This document shows positions 8,925 to 17,967 of a DNA stretch of 64,000 nucleotides, one piece after another. This DNA comes from Microbacterium testaceum StLB037 (GTDB lineage Bacteria; Actinomycetota; Actinomycetes; Actinomycetales; Microbacteriaceae), in contig NZ_VTQH01000002.1 in the NCBI RefSeq assembly GCF_008763945.1, positions 690,717 through 754,716 on the forward strand. The letters are read 5' to 3'. Positions within the stretch are counted from its first letter, which is position 1, and each line of letters starts with the position of its first letter. Made by a program: the position numbers and the translations under genes. The notes under the pieces were generated by a model that had not been told where the DNA came from, made no database searches, and saw only the letters and a list, made by a program, of their open reading frames with translations.

Positions 8925-10418
8925 ATGGCCGCCACCGGCACCGTTCCCGTCTCCCGACCGCATACCGCCTCCACGCCCGCGGCGTCGTCGCCCCGCACCG
9001 GCCCCGTCATCGCCCTGCTCGTCGTCGCCGCGTTCGTCGTCATCCTCAACGAGACCACCATGTCGGTGGCGCTCCCGGCGATCATGGCCGACTTCGGCGT
9101 GAGCGCCGCCACCGGACAGTGGCTCACCTCGGCGTTCCTGTTGACGATGGCCGTCGTGATCCCCCTGACCGGCTTCCTGCTCGAGCGCTTCCCCATCCGC
9201 GTCGTGTTCTTCAGCGCGATGGGGGTGTTCGCGGTGGGCACGCTCGTGGCCGCGATCGCGCCCCTCTTCGGCGTCCTGCTCGCGGGTCGCATCATCCAGG
9301 CGATGGGCACGGGCGTGATGATGCCCCTGTTGTTCACCACCGTGTTGAACCTCGTCCCCGCCAACAAGCGCGGCCGCGTGATGGGCGTCGTCACCATCGT
9401 CATCGCCGTCGCACCCGCGGTGGGTCCGACGGTGTCCGGCCTCATCCTGTCGGCTCTCACCTGGCACGCCATCTTCTGGCTCATCCTGCCGATCGCGCTC
9501 GTGGCCATCGCGCTCGGAGCGCGCTGGGTCCGCAACGTCACTCAGACCCGCCCCGACGCACGATTCGACGTTCTCTCCGTGGTCCTGTCGGCGATCGGCT
9601 TCGGCGGACTCGTCTACGGCCTCAGCGCCATCGGCGAATCGGCATCCGGCCACTCCTCCGTTCCGGTGTGGATTCCTCTCGCGGTCGGCGCGGTCTTCGT
9701 CACCGTGTTCGTCATCCGTCAGCTCCGTCTGCAGCGGTCGGACTCGGCCCTGCTCGACCTCCGCGTGTTCCAGAGCTCGTCGTTCCGTCTCGCGGTGCCC
9801 ATGGTCGCGATCGTGATGGCGGCGCTCTTCGGCTCGCTCATCCTGCTGCCGATCTTCCTTCAGCAGGCACTCGGCCTGAGCAGTCTCACGGTGGGTCTCA
9901 TGCTGCTTCCCGGTGGCGTGCTCATGGGCGTCATGGCGCCGATCGTCGGCCGCCTCTTCGACCGCTTCGGACCGACCCCGCTCGTCATCCCCGGGATGCT
10001 CATCGCGGCCGCGGTGCTGTGGACGATGGCGCTGACCTTCGGTCAGGACACGCCCATCTGGTGGATCGTGACGGTTTACCTCGCCCTCAACCTCGGGCTG
10101 GGTCTCGTCTTCACGCCGCTGATGACCTCCGCGCTCGGCTCGCTCCCCCGCCGGTTGTACTCGCACGGCAGTGCGGTGGTGGGCACCGCCCAGCAGGTGG
10201 CCGGCGCAGCGGGCACGGCCGGTTTCGTGGCGATCATGACCGTGTTCTCCAGCGCTGCTCTGGCCGGCGGTGCCGATCAGACCGCCGCCGTCGCGTCAGG
10301 CGTGCACGCGTCGTTCCTGGTCGGAGCGGTCATCGCCACCGCAGCGGTCGTGCTCGCGTGCTTCGTCCGTAAGCCGGCCGAGACCGAAGAGGCCGACCTG
10401 CCCGCCGTCGCGCACTGA
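8925..10418 (+). CDS. MFS multidrug efflux pump, DHA2 type
   Basis: The 497-residue protein has about 14 membrane helices, as in EmrB/QacA-type drug/proton antiporters, and the family stretch LNETTMSVALPAIMADFG in helix 1. Substrates are not predictable. ATG 8925 is preceded by AAAAGGA at good spacing; an in-frame GTG at 8886 would add 13 residues but overlaps a palindrome. It is divergent from the ABC exporter and both carry the same promoter motif, suggesting joint induction by toxic compounds or DNA damage. Confidence 0.92.
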   Translation: MAATGTVPVSRPHTASTPAASSPRTGPVIALLVVAAFVVILNETTMSVALPAIMADFGVSAATGQWLTSAFLLTMAVVIPLTGFLLERFPIRVVFFSAMGVFAVGTLVAAIAPLFGVLLAGRIIQAMGTGVMMPLLFTTVLNLVPANKRGRVMGVVTIVIAVAPAVGPTVSGLILSALTWHAIFWLILPIALVAIALGARWVRNVTQTRPDARFDVLSVVLSAIGFGGLVYGLSAIGESASGHSSVPVWIPLAVGAVFVTVFVIRQLRLQRSDSALLDLRVFQSSSFRLAVPMVAIVMAALFGSLILLPIFLQQALGLSSLTVGLMLLPGGVLMGVMAPIVGRLFDRFGPTPLVIPGMLIAAAVLWTMALTFGQDTPIWWIVTVYLALNLGLGLVFTPLMTSALGSLPRRLYSHGSAVVGTAQQVAGAAGTAGFVAIMTVFSSAALAGGADQTAAVASGVHASFLVGAVIATAAVVLACFVRKPAETEEADLPAVAH

Positions 10419-10559
10419 CCGCCGTCCCGGGCGGGGCTGCCGCTCGCCGGTTCTGCGGGCGACGGCGGCTCCGACCCCGGAGGGGTGAGCAGGCGTCACG
10501 GCGGCTTCGACACCTCTGCGTCACCTGCGGCGCCGCGCGCAGACGGGCGACGGCGTGAA

Positions 10560-10700
10560 TCAGAGGGAGCAGGAACCGCCGCCGCAGCACTGCGACGCGG
10601 ACGGCTTCTGGTCGTTCTCGTTCTCGACAGCGGGGGCGTCGAGCAGCGCGATCAGCGGCTTGGACGCGGGGGTCGTGTCAGACGTGGTGTCACCGGACAT
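10560..10700 (-). CDS. small protein with Cys-rich C-terminus (CCGGGSC)
   Basis: A 46-residue reading frame ends in SQCCGGGSCSL, a tail typical of small uncharacterised actinobacterial proteins and suggestive of metal or thiol binding. ATG 10700 follows GGAG at short spacing; ATG 10709 adds three residues. It is convergent with the MFS gene and divergent from the PfpI gene. The function is unknown; the Cys tail is the main support for it being real. Confidence 0.6.
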   Translation of the reverse strand: MSGDTTSDTTPASKPLIALLDAPAVENENDQKPSASQCCGGGSCSL

Positions 10701-10840
10701 GCGCTCCATGCTACGCCTGCGCGCGAGCGCGAGGGCCGGCACCCTCGCTAACGCCGTGCCGCGGTATCCGCAACCCCCGTCCCGCGGTCGCTGCGCCTTC
10801 CTAGCGTGGAAACACCCCGATCGAGAAAGAAGGGCTTTCC

Positions 10841-11389
10841 ATGACCGATCTCAGCGGCAAGCGCATCGCATTCCTGCTCACCGACGGCTTCGAGGACTCC
10901 GAGCTCACCAGCCCGTGGGATGCCGTGACCTCCGCCGGCGCCGAGGCCGTTCTGGTCTCGCCGAGCGACGGCAGCATCACCGGCGAGAAGGGTCACGAGC
11001 AGAAGGTCGACCTCTCCGTCTCGAGCGCCTCGGCGGGCGACTTCGACGCCCTCGTGCTCCCCGGCGGCGTCCAGAACGCCGACGACATCCGCATCGTCAA
11101 GGACGCCGTGTCGTTCGCCCGCGACTTCTTCGACCAGCACAAGCCGGTCGCCGTCATCTGCCACGGCGGATGGATCCTCACCGAGGCCGACGTGCTGAAG
11201 GGCCGCACCCTCACCAGCTACCCGACGCTGCAGACCGACCTGCGCAACGCGGGTGCGACGTGGGTCGACGAAGAGGTGCACGTCGACCAGGGCCTCGTTT
11301 CGAGCCGCAACCCCGACGATCTGCCCGCGTTCAACGCCAAGCTCATCGAAGAGGTCGCCGAGGGAAAGCACTCCGGTCAGACCGCCTGA
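10841..11389 (+). CDS. DJ-1/PfpI family protein (class I glutamine amidotransferase fold)
   Basis: A 182-residue member of the PfpI/YhbO/YraA stress-protein family (deglycase or protease-like activities are reported in the family). The nucleophile elbow is VICHGG with C107-H108, and E18 in DGFEDSEL is the usual acid partner. ATG 10841 has AAGAAGGG upstream, and a -10-like TAGCGT lies at 10802-10807. It is a single-gene unit closed by a strong terminator. Confidence 0.9.
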   Translation: MTDLSGKRIAFLLTDGFEDSELTSPWDAVTSAGAEAVLVSPSDGSITGEKGHEQKVDLSVSSASAGDFDALVLPGGVQNADDIRIVKDAVSFARDFFDQHKPVAVICHGGWILTEADVLKGRTLTSYPTLQTDLRNAGATWVDEEVHVDQGLVSSRNPDDLPAFNAKLIEEVAEGKHSGQTA

Positions 11390-11404
11390 GCGTTCCTCAC
11401 GATG

Positions 11405-11430
11405 GGGCCCCGCACTCCGGTGCGGGGCCC
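11405..11430 (+). terminator. intrinsic terminator of the PfpI gene
   Basis: An 11-bp perfect GC-rich stem (11405-11415 with 11420-11430), loop TCCG, followed by TTTCGTCGTC. Confidence 0.85.
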
Positions 11431-11446
11431 TTTCGTCGTCCCCGGT

Positions 11447-11509
11447 GCGTGAGGGGTCGAAAGGTGTCGCCGAGCGCCGACGTAGGCGACACTTTTCGAC
11501 CCCTCACGC
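11447..11509. repeat. large palindromic intergenic element (25-bp arms)
   Basis: Arms 11447-11471 and 11485-11509 pair over 25 bases with one G.T mismatch around a 13-base loop. The right arm holds the stop codon of fpg. It lies directly after a complete terminator, so it is more than the pfpI terminator; it could end fpg transcription on the minus strand. A related hairpin is at 41829-41892. Confidence 0.75.
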
Positions 11510-12334
11510 GGGTTGGGCGCCGGGCAGCGTCTGGCACGACGGGCACCACTGCCCGCCGCCCTTCGTGCCGGGGATGTCCTCGATCACGCCGCGGCAGTCG
11601 GGGCACGGCTCCCCCGTGCGTCCGTGCACGCGCATCGATGCGACCTTCGCCGCCTTCTGCTCCGCGATCGGCACGCCGCGCCGCGCGATCACCGCGGCCG
11701 TCAGGGTGTCGTGCAGCGCGTGGTGGAGGCGCGTGACGTCGTCGTCGCTCAGCGCCGCCGCGTGCGCCATCGGCGACAGGCGCGCGGCGAAGAGGATCTC
11801 GTCCGAGTACGCGTTCCCGATCCCCGCGAGGGTCTCCTGCTCTTGCAGCAACGCCTTCAGCTGCTTGCGCCGACGCCCGAGCGCCTCGGCGAGCATCTCG
11901 CGCGAGTAGCCGGGGTCGGCGGCATCCGGGCCCAGTTTCGCAACCGCGGGCACCTCGTCGGCCGCATCGACGACGTGCAGCTGCACCGAGAGCCATTCGC
12001 CGGCATCGGTGATGCCCAGGATGCCCTGCTCGAACGCGATCCGCGCGATCACGGCCGCACCCGGGGAGGCGTCGTCGTCCGTGGTCGGGGCGTCCCACGT
12101 CGCCCACCCCGCCCGGCCGAAGCCGAGACCCAGGTGCACGCCCTCGAGGTCGACGTCGATGTGCTTGCCGTAGCGCGTGACGGCCGTCACCGTCCGGCCC
12201 ACGATCTCGTCGAGCGGACGCGTGCGGGTCTTGAGCGCCCGCCCCTCGACGAGCTCGACGCCTGTGACCTCGCGACCGATGAGGCACTCGCGCAGGAACA
12301 GCGCGAGCGCCTCGACCTCGGGTGCCTCAGGCAC
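11504..12334 (-). CDS. Fpg/Nei family DNA glycosylase
   Basis: A 276-residue base-excision repair glycosylase/AP lyase. The N-terminus MPEAPEVEA gives the catalytic Pro2-Glu3 after Met removal, the conserved lysine lies in RYGKHIDV, and the C-terminal zinc finger is a textbook C-x2-C-x16-C-x2-C ending in CPSC. Whether it prefers oxidised purines (Fpg) or pyrimidines (Nei) cannot be told. It starts 12 bases after the flotillin stop on the same strand and is probably co-transcribed with it. Confidence 0.92.
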   Translation of the reverse strand: MPEAPEVEALALFLRECLIGREVTGVELVEGRALKTRTRPLDEIVGRTVTAVTRYGKHIDVDLEGVHLGLGFGRAGWATWDAPTTDDDASPGAAVIARIAFEQGILGITDAGEWLSVQLHVVDAADEVPAVAKLGPDAADPGYSREMLAEALGRRRKQLKALLQEQETLAGIGNAYSDEILFAARLSPMAHAAALSDDDVTRLHHALHDTLTAAVIARRGVPIAEQKAAKVASMRVHGRTGEPCPDCRGVIEDIPGTKGGGQWCPSCQTLPGAQPA

Positions 12335-12346
12335 GGGCCACCGCTC

Positions 12347-13789
12347 TCAGGACTCCGTCGACGCCGGGGGCGTAGCCGACGCCGGGGGCGTGGTCGCCGC
12401 CGGGGGCGTGGTCGGCGCCGCGTACGAGCGGGTCGACGCGGCCTCGCCCGACTGTTGGGCGCCGGCGAAGGCGTCGGCCACGACACGTCCCTGGATGATC
12501 TGGGTCAGGTCGATGCCGGTCGCCGCACGCACGGCCTCGAACGACGAGCGCAGGCCCGTGGCCGACTCCGCCGCGAGGTGACCGCTCGCGCCCTCGCCGC
12601 CGAGCACCGTGATGTTGCCGACGCGGTCGTAGCCCTTGGCGAACTCGGCCATCATCGGCACGAGCGCCTCGAGCGCGCGCTGCGCGAGCAGCGCCTCCTG
12701 GTTGTGCGACAGGGCCTCGGCCTCGGCGCGGATCGCCTCGGCGCGGGCCTCACCGGCCAGGCGCACGGCCTGCGCGTCGGCCTCGGCGCGCACGCGCACG
12801 GCAGCGGCTTCCTGCTCGGCGATCTCGGCACGGGCCTGGGCCGCCTTGATCTGCGCGTAGGCCTCGGCATCGGCGTCCTTCTGACGCTGATACAGGTCGG
12901 CGTCGGCGACGCGCGAGACCTCGGACTCCAGGCGCGCCTGCGTGTTCTGCGCCTCCTGCTGCAGAACGGCCTGGCGACGCTCGGCGCGGGTCAGAGCCTC
13001 GGCCTGCTCGGCCTCGGCGTTGGCGCGACCGACCTCGGCCTTGGCCGCGGCGCTGTTCTTGTCGAGCTTCGTCTGCTCGATCAGGTTCGCCTCGTCGGTG
13101 GCGATCTGGCGGGCGCGGATCTCGCGAACGGCGTTGATGCGGGCGACCTCGGCCTCGCGCTTGACGCGCTCCACCTCGGTGGCGCCCAGAGCGGAGATGT
13201 AGCCGTTGGTGTCGGTGACGCCCTGGATCTGGAACGAGTCGAGGATGAGGCCCTGCGACGACAGGTCGGCCTTGATGCCCTCGGCGATCTGGTCCGACAG
13301 GCGCTGGCGGTCGCGCATGAGCTCCTCGACCGTCAGCGTCGCGACGACACCGCGCAGCGCACCCTCGAGCTGCTCGGTGGTGAACTGCTCGATCGCCTTG
13401 TCCTGCGAGGCGAAGCGCTCGGCCGCTCGGCGCACCGATTCGGGATCGGATCCGATCTTCACCAGCGCGACACCGCTGACGTTCACGGTCACGCCGTTCG
13501 ACGACTGCGCGGTCGGCTCCATCTTGATCTGGCGAGCGCGCAGCGAGATCATCTCTCCGCGCTGGGTGAGCGGGTTGACGATCGCTCCGCCCCCGGTGAT
13601 CACCGTGATGCGGGACGATTCGCCATCGGCGCTCTTCTGCCGCTTTCCGACGATGACCAGCGCTTCGTCGGCCTTCGCGACGCGGTACCACCCGCGGATG
13701 ATCAGGCTGAGCACGATCACCACGACGATCGCGATCACCACGGCGATGGCGGCGATGACGCCGACGGCTCCGAGAGCGGCGAGTTCCAT
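12347..13789 (-). CDS. SPFH/flotillin family membrane scaffold protein
   Basis: A 480-residue protein. One N-terminal membrane helix (about residues 3-34) is followed by an SPFH/band-7 domain and a long Ala/Glu-rich coiled coil (about 190-380), as in bacterial flotillins that organise membrane microdomains. ATG 13789 has AGGAGAAG upstream; an in-frame reading further upstream is not flotillin-like. The C-terminal tail is Pro/Thr/Ala repeats encoded by an 18-bp tandem repeat. It is upstream of fpg in one unit. Confidence 0.9.
   Translation of the reverse strand: MELAALGAVGVIAAIAVVIAIVVVIVLSLIIRGWYRVAKADEALVIVGKRQKSADGESSRITVITGGGAIVNPLTQRGEMISLRARQIKMEPTAQSSNGVTVNVSGVALVKIGSDPESVRRAAERFASQDKAIEQFTTEQLEGALRGVVATLTVEELMRDRQRLSDQIAEGIKADLSSQGLILDSFQIQGVTDTNGYISALGATEVERVKREAEVARINAVREIRARQIATDEANLIEQTKLDKNSAAAKAEVGRANAEAEQAEALTRAERRQAVLQQEAQNTQARLESEVSRVADADLYQRQKDADAEAYAQIKAAQARAEIAEQEAAAVRVRAEADAQAVRLAGEARAEAIRAEAEALSHNQEALLAQRALEALVPMMAEFAKGYDRVGNITVLGGEGASGHLAAESATGLRSSFEAVRAATGIDLTQIIQGRVVADAFAGAQQSGEAASTRSYAAPTTPPAATTPPASATPPASTES
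12361..12414. repeat. 18-bp tandem repeat, three copies, in the flotillin tail
   Basis: Three head-to-tail 18-bp units (12361, 12379, 12397) differ at one to three positions and encode a Pro-Pro-Ala repeat. Copy-number variation by slippage is plausible. Confidence 0.8.
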
Positions 13790-13960
13790 ACTTCTCCTTC
13801 GACGGGTACCGCAGACCGCGATACGGGGGAATTCCTTCCAACCTATCCGGGGGCCCTCGGGCGGTGTCCACCCCCTCGGCGCACGATTGCGTCCCCTTCG
13901 GGGCGGCCAGGAGCGTACCGTTGAAGGTGGGCGGCCCGAACCGCCCCAGAAGGGTCCCCC

Positions 13961-14371
13961 ATGAAGATCGTTTCGTCGCAGGACTGGCGAGATGCCATCC
14001 GCTTCGATGCTCCCGTGCTCGTGTCCGAGGTCGTTCCGGGCGAAGCCACCCGCTGCGTCGCCTGCGGCACCGACGGTCCGCTGTACGAGCGCACCGAGCT
14101 GTGGGCGGTCAAGCACCGCCACCCCAAGCACCACGGCGGCTTCGTCCGCTTCTACTGCGAGGTGCACAAGCCGGCCGCTCCCCCGCCGCCGCCCGCCCCG
14201 ACCATCGAGGCTCGCCGGGCCCGCGCCGCGTCCGCGCCGAAAGAGCGTCGCGCCCCGAGCCTGAAGCCGACCCCGATCACCGATCGCCCCACCCGCGCGA
14301 TGTGCCCCGACTGCTTCGTCGAGGTCTCGGCGGGCGGCGACTGCGGAATGTGCGGCGCCCAGGTCGTCTGA
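13961..14371 (+). CDS. zinc-ribbon-like protein of unknown function
   Basis: The 136-residue protein has four cysteine pairs or near pairs: CVAC (about 28-31), C with H in CEVH (about 66-69), CPDC (about 114-117) and CGMC near the C-terminus, joined by a Pro/Ala/Arg linker. The pattern fits two zinc-binding modules. ATG 13961 has AGAAGGG six bases upstream. Homologues are sometimes labelled glucose-6-phosphate dehydrogenase, but nothing here supports an enzyme. It is divergent from the flotillin gene. Confidence 0.75.
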   Translation: MKIVSSQDWRDAIRFDAPVLVSEVVPGEATRCVACGTDGPLYERTELWAVKHRHPKHHGGFVRFYCEVHKPAAPPPPPAPTIEARRARAASAPKERRAPSLKPTPITDRPTRAMCPDCFVEVSAGGDCGMCGAQVV

Positions 14372-14390
14372 CCGGCCGCCCCGACGAACA

Positions 14391-14420
14391 GAACCGCCCC
14401 GGATCGCTCCGGGGCGGTTC
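14391..14420. terminator. bidirectional intrinsic terminator
   Basis: A perfect 13-bp stem (14391-14403 with 14408-14420) with loop TCGC lies between the convergent zinc-ribbon and epimerase genes. Confidence 0.8.
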
Positions 14421-14435
14421 TGGTGTTCGGGGGCG

Positions 14436-15404
14436 TCAGCGTGCCGAGATCGTCCAGGCCGCCTCGTGCGAGGCGCCGGGGTCGAGCGAGATGACGCCGG
14501 TGTCGAAGTCGTAGGCGTCGTCGTTGAACGCGTCGGGGGCGCAGGTCATCGGCTCCACCGCGAGCCCCGCGCGGTGCCCGGGCGTCCCGGGTCCGTCCGG
14601 CAGGTCGGCGGTGTGGATCTGCACCCAGGCGCACTCCCCGGCCCAGCTCATCGCCACCCCCGTGCCCGACGGGTCGGTGACGGTCACGGTCGCGCGGCCG
14701 TCGGCATCCCGGATCAATCCCGTGAAGGCGTGGTCGATCTCGACGGCGCCCAGCACGCGCTCGGCGCGGTAGTCGAAGCGCTCCGCGTCGGAGGTGACGG
14801 ATGCCAGCGCCACCGGCGACAGCCGGTCCGGGGTGACCTCGAGCACGGTGTCGGCGGGGAGACCGAGGGTCCACTCGTCCAGCGTCGCGGGGCCGGCGAC
14901 CAGGTACGGGTGGGGTCCGGTGCCCCACGGCGCCGGGGTGTCGGACAGGTTGGTCGCGCGCACAATCTGCGTGAGGCCGTCGACCCCGAGGCGGTACGTG
15001 GTCGACACGACCAGCCACCAGGGGTATCCGGCCTGCGCGGTGACGGTCGCGGTGAGCGTGACGGCGTCGTCGGAGGCCTCGAGCACGTTCCAGTCGACCC
15101 ACGAGAGCAGACCGTGCAGCGCGTGACCGCGGTTCGGCTCGGTCAGCGGCAGCTGGTGCTCGCGTCCGTCGAAGTGGTGGATGCCGTCGACCACGCGATT
15201 CGGCCACGGGGCGAGGGTCGTCCCGCGGTAGGCGGGACGCAGTTCGTCGGCGTCGAAGGGGACGACGAGGTCGCGGCCCTCGTGCGTCAGGGAGCGGAGC
15301 GAGGCGCCGACGCTCGCGATCGCGGCTTCGTAGCCGTGGGCGCGCAGGACGACGGGGGTACCCGAGACCACGGTGGGGGTCTCGGTGGGAACGGCAGCGG
15401 TCAT
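14436..15404 (-). CDS. aldose 1-epimerase family protein
   Basis: A 322-residue mutarotase-fold protein. Family signatures include APWPNRV, NRGHALHGL and TGPHPYL, with a conserved Glu in CAWVQ-flanking sequence. It likely interconverts hexose anomers. ATG 15404 was chosen because the 13 codons upstream are basic and non-homologous. It is monocistronic and ends at a shared terminator. Confidence 0.88.
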   Translation of the reverse strand: MTAAVPTETPTVVSGTPVVLRAHGYEAAIASVGASLRSLTHEGRDLVVPFDADELRPAYRGTTLAPWPNRVVDGIHHFDGREHQLPLTEPNRGHALHGLLSWVDWNVLEASDDAVTLTATVTAQAGYPWWLVVSTTYRLGVDGLTQIVRATNLSDTPAPWGTGPHPYLVAGPATLDEWTLGLPADTVLEVTPDRLSPVALASVTSDAERFDYRAERVLGAVEIDHAFTGLIRDADGRATVTVTDPSGTGVAMSWAGECAWVQIHTADLPDGPGTPGHRAGLAVEPMTCAPDAFNDDAYDFDTGVISLDPGASHEAAWTISAR

Positions 15405-15474
15405 GACGCCATTATTCCGGCCGCGGCGCCGCCTCCCCGGCATCCCGCTCGACGGGTTTCATCCGAACAGACGA

Positions 15475-15506
15475 AATGCCCCGACCCACCGAGGGGTCGA
15501 GGCATT
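15475..15506 (-). terminator. intrinsic terminator of the CsbD gene
   Basis: The stem pairs AATGCC and CGACCC with GGGTCG and GGCATT around one C/A mismatch. On the minus strand it is followed by TTTCGTCTG. Confidence 0.7.
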
Positions 15507-15520
15507 CCGGGGAGGGCGAC

Positions 15521-15691
15521 TTACTTGAAGGCGTCCTTGACGTTCTCGCCGGCCTGCTTGGCGTGGGCCTTGGTCTGGTCGGCCTGACCTTCGGCCTCGA
15601 GGCGCTCGTTGTTCGTCGCCTTGCCTGCGGCTTCCTTCGCCTTGCCAGCGATGTTCTCCGCGGCGTTCTTGATCTTGTCGTCGAGTCCCAT
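15521..15691 (-). CDS. CsbD family stress protein
   Basis: A 56-residue hydrophilic Lys/Ala/Glu-rich protein beginning MGLDDKIKNAAENIAGKAKE, typical of CsbD general-stress proteins. ATG 15691 follows GGGAGGAG at ideal spacing; longer in-frame upstream sequence is not conserved. In Bacillus the family is controlled by SigB; no such promoter is firmly identified here. It is divergent from the carboxypeptidase-like gene. Confidence 0.88.
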   Translation of the reverse strand: MGLDDKIKNAAENIAGKAKEAAGKATNNERLEAEGQADQTKAHAKQAGENVKDAFK

Positions 15692-15843
15692 AGTCGGCTC
15701 CTCCCGTGTGGTCCTCGGGTAATTCCCGATGTGCGTACACGGTAAGTCGACGACCCTGAGCGGAAAGGGGGGCTTGAAATTCAGGTCGTCGTGAGGCAGC
15801 GGACGGATTAGGTTCGACACGTGGGCATCCCCGGAGAACTCTC

Positions 15844-17151
15844 GTGAGCACCCTCGCCGATTTCGGCGATCTCCTCGAGGAGGCTCCCGGCGAACCGCGA
15901 CCGAGCGGTCGGGCCGGGCGCATCGCGCTCATTGTCTTCCTCATCGTCACGCTCGTCGTGCTCGGCGGGAGCGGGGGCTACGTGTGGTGGGCCTCGGCCG
16001 CCCCGCTGCCCGCCCCGACCGTCACCTCGAAGACTCCGGTCGCGAACGCCGGGGCGCCGGCATCCCTCGCCCTCCCCTCCGGCGGAGAGATGCTGCTGCG
16101 CGTCGAGGGAGGCGCCGATTATCTCGGCCCCGACGCGGCCCAGTCCTTCGCGGCCGTGGGCGGGAACGATGCGCGCTCGCTCGCGAGCATCTCGAAGCTC
16201 ATCACGGCGCTCGTCGTGCTCGATGCGCACCCGCTCGACGGTCCCACCGACCCGGGCCCGACCATCTCGTACACCGAGGCCGACACCGACCTCTACGACC
16301 AGTTCTACGTGCAGGGCGCGGTGATCGCGCGGATGCCCGACGGTCTGAAGCTGTCGCTGCACGACTCGCTGACGACGATGCTCCTGCCCTCGGCCGCCAA
16401 TTACGCCGTGGCGATCGCCCGGTGGGGCTTCGGCTCAGAGGGGGCGTACGTGTCGGCGGCGCGGTCGTGGCTGAGCAAGAACGGTCTCAACGACACCCGC
16501 ATCGTGGATGCCACGGGCATCGACTCCCGCAACTCCAGCACGCCGAGCGATCTGCTGACGCTGGCGAAGATCGCGGAGGCGAACCCCGTCATCGCCCAGA
16601 TCGCCGGCACCAAATCGGCGCAGATAAACGGCCCCGGATTCGTCACCAACACCAACGACCTGCTCGGCACGCTCGGGATCACCGGGCTGAAGACCGGGAA
16701 CCTCGGCGACGGCTCGTTCAACCTGCTCTTCACCTCGTCGCTCGACGTGGGAATCGGCGCTCCCCTGCAGATCACCGGGGTGCGCCTCGGCGGCGAGACC
16801 CACGACAGCACCGACGCCGACGTCCGCAAGCTCCTGCAGAGCCTCAGCGACGGCTTCCACGACATCCCGCTCGGCACCGTCGGCGACACGATCGGCACGA
16901 TCTCGACGCCGTGGGGGTCGAGCGCATCCCTCGTGCTGGCGCAGACCACGAAGCTGCGCACGTGGTCCGACACCCCCGTCACGGTGGACCTGAAGACCAC
17001 CACGCCCCAGAACTACGCCGACGGCGAGGTCGTCGGCTCGGTGACCTGGACCGCGGGGCCGAAGACGACGTCGTCGAGCGTGAAGATCGCAGGAGCGATC
17101 GAGGAGCCGACCCTGTGGTGGCGCCTGACCCACCCGGGCGAGCTGGACTGA
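15844..17151 (+). CDS. D-alanyl-D-alanine carboxypeptidase-like protein (SxN motif altered)
   Basis: The 435-residue protein has a cytoplasmic N-terminus, a membrane helix at about 26-51 and an extracytoplasmic penicillin-binding-protein fold. SxxK is S115-I-S-K118 and KTG is K283-T-G. In the second motif the sequence is LPSAANYA where the family has S-A-N, so the SxN Asn at position 185 is Ala (N186 is shifted by one). Activity may be changed or lost. GTG 15844 has GGAGA upstream. The role would be peptidoglycan trimming. Confidence 0.8.
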   Translation: MSTLADFGDLLEEAPGEPRPSGRAGRIALIVFLIVTLVVLGGSGGYVWWASAAPLPAPTVTSKTPVANAGAPASLALPSGGEMLLRVEGGADYLGPDAAQSFAAVGGNDARSLASISKLITALVVLDAHPLDGPTDPGPTISYTEADTDLYDQFYVQGAVIARMPDGLKLSLHDSLTTMLLPSAANYAVAIARWGFGSEGAYVSAARSWLSKNGLNDTRIVDATGIDSRNSSTPSDLLTLAKIAEANPVIAQIAGTKSAQINGPGFVTNTNDLLGTLGITGLKTGNLGDGSFNLLFTSSLDVGIGAPLQITGVRLGGETHDSTDADVRKLLQSLSDGFHDIPLGTVGDTIGTISTPWGSSASLVLAQTTKLRTWSDTPVTVDLKTTTPQNYADGEVVGSVTWTAGPKTTSSSVKIAGAIEEPTLWWRLTHPGELD

Positions 17152-17273
17152 GCGCCGAGAACGCACCCGTTCGTCGAGGACGCATCGAGGGGACGCCGAG
17201 AGCCCGCGGTCTCGTCGAACGTCCGCGTCCTCGGCGCGTTGTCGGCGAACCGCCGCGGCGGTAGCGTCGAAGA

Positions 17274-17942
17274 ATGCGGCGGACCACTTCGATTCTCACG
17301 GTCGCGGTGCTGGCCGCGCTCGGGCTCAGCGCCTGCGCTCCGGAGCCGATAGCCGCACCGACCACGACGGACGCCGCCACGCCGACGTTCACGCCGACCG
17401 TCAAGCCGACGCCGACGGTGACCCCCACCGCCGACACCAGCGCCCCGGCGAGCGATGCGGTGCTCATCGTGCAGCTCGGCGGCGCCTCGATCGCGGCCGG
17501 CTCGTCGCTGGCGTACTCGATCGGCGCGGTCGAGGCGTGGACGGCGGCCCTGGGCACGGCACCCACGCAGTCGCCGGTCGAAGGCCCCTACGGCGGCACC
17601 CTCGACCTCACCGCCCTCGAGTGGCCCGGGCTCACGCTGACCGTGCCGAACGACGGGTCGACCCGCGGTGCCTCCCTGCGCGTGACCGCGCCCACCGTCG
17701 CCGGTCACCCCGTCGTCACCAGCGGGGGCATCGGTGTCGGCTCCACCCGCGCCGAGGCCGTCGCCGCGGGCGCCACCGAGGGTTTCGACGCCACCGAGCT
17801 GCGCCTCGACACCCGCGACGCCCCGGGCACGCAGTCGCTCCAGCGCCCGGGCGAGGTCGGCCGCGAGTACGTGATGCTCGTCCTCGAGGGCGACTCCGTC
17901 ACGCAGATCATCCTGCCCGGGAACGACTACAGCGATATCTGA
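17274..17942 (+). CDS. predicted lipoprotein, unknown function
   Basis: A 222-residue exported protein with signal peptide and lipobox LSAC (C21). A Thr/Pro-rich linker (about 28-60) leads to a globular domain of unknown family. A -10-like TAGCGT lies six bases before the ATG, so the message looks leaderless. No clear partner is nearby. Confidence 0.75.
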   Translation: MRRTTSILTVAVLAALGLSACAPEPIAAPTTTDAATPTFTPTVKPTPTVTPTADTSAPASDAVLIVQLGGASIAAGSSLAYSIGAVEAWTAALGTAPTQSPVEGPYGGTLDLTALEWPGLTLTVPNDGSTRGASLRVTAPTVAGHPVVTSGGIGVGSTRAEAVAAGATEGFDATELRLDTRDAPGTQSLQRPGEVGREYVMLVLEGDSVTQIILPGNDYSDI

Positions 17943-17967
17943 CCGGGCGCCCTCCTAGGCTGGCGTC

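Noticed and set aside
10438..10466. possible hairpin after the MFS gene
   Set aside because: Pairing is partial and there is no T run; not called.
17239..17273. TTGTCGGCG upstream of the lipoprotein gene as another PafBC-type site
   Set aside because: The spacing to TAGCGT is 14 bases, not eight, so I left it out of the set.
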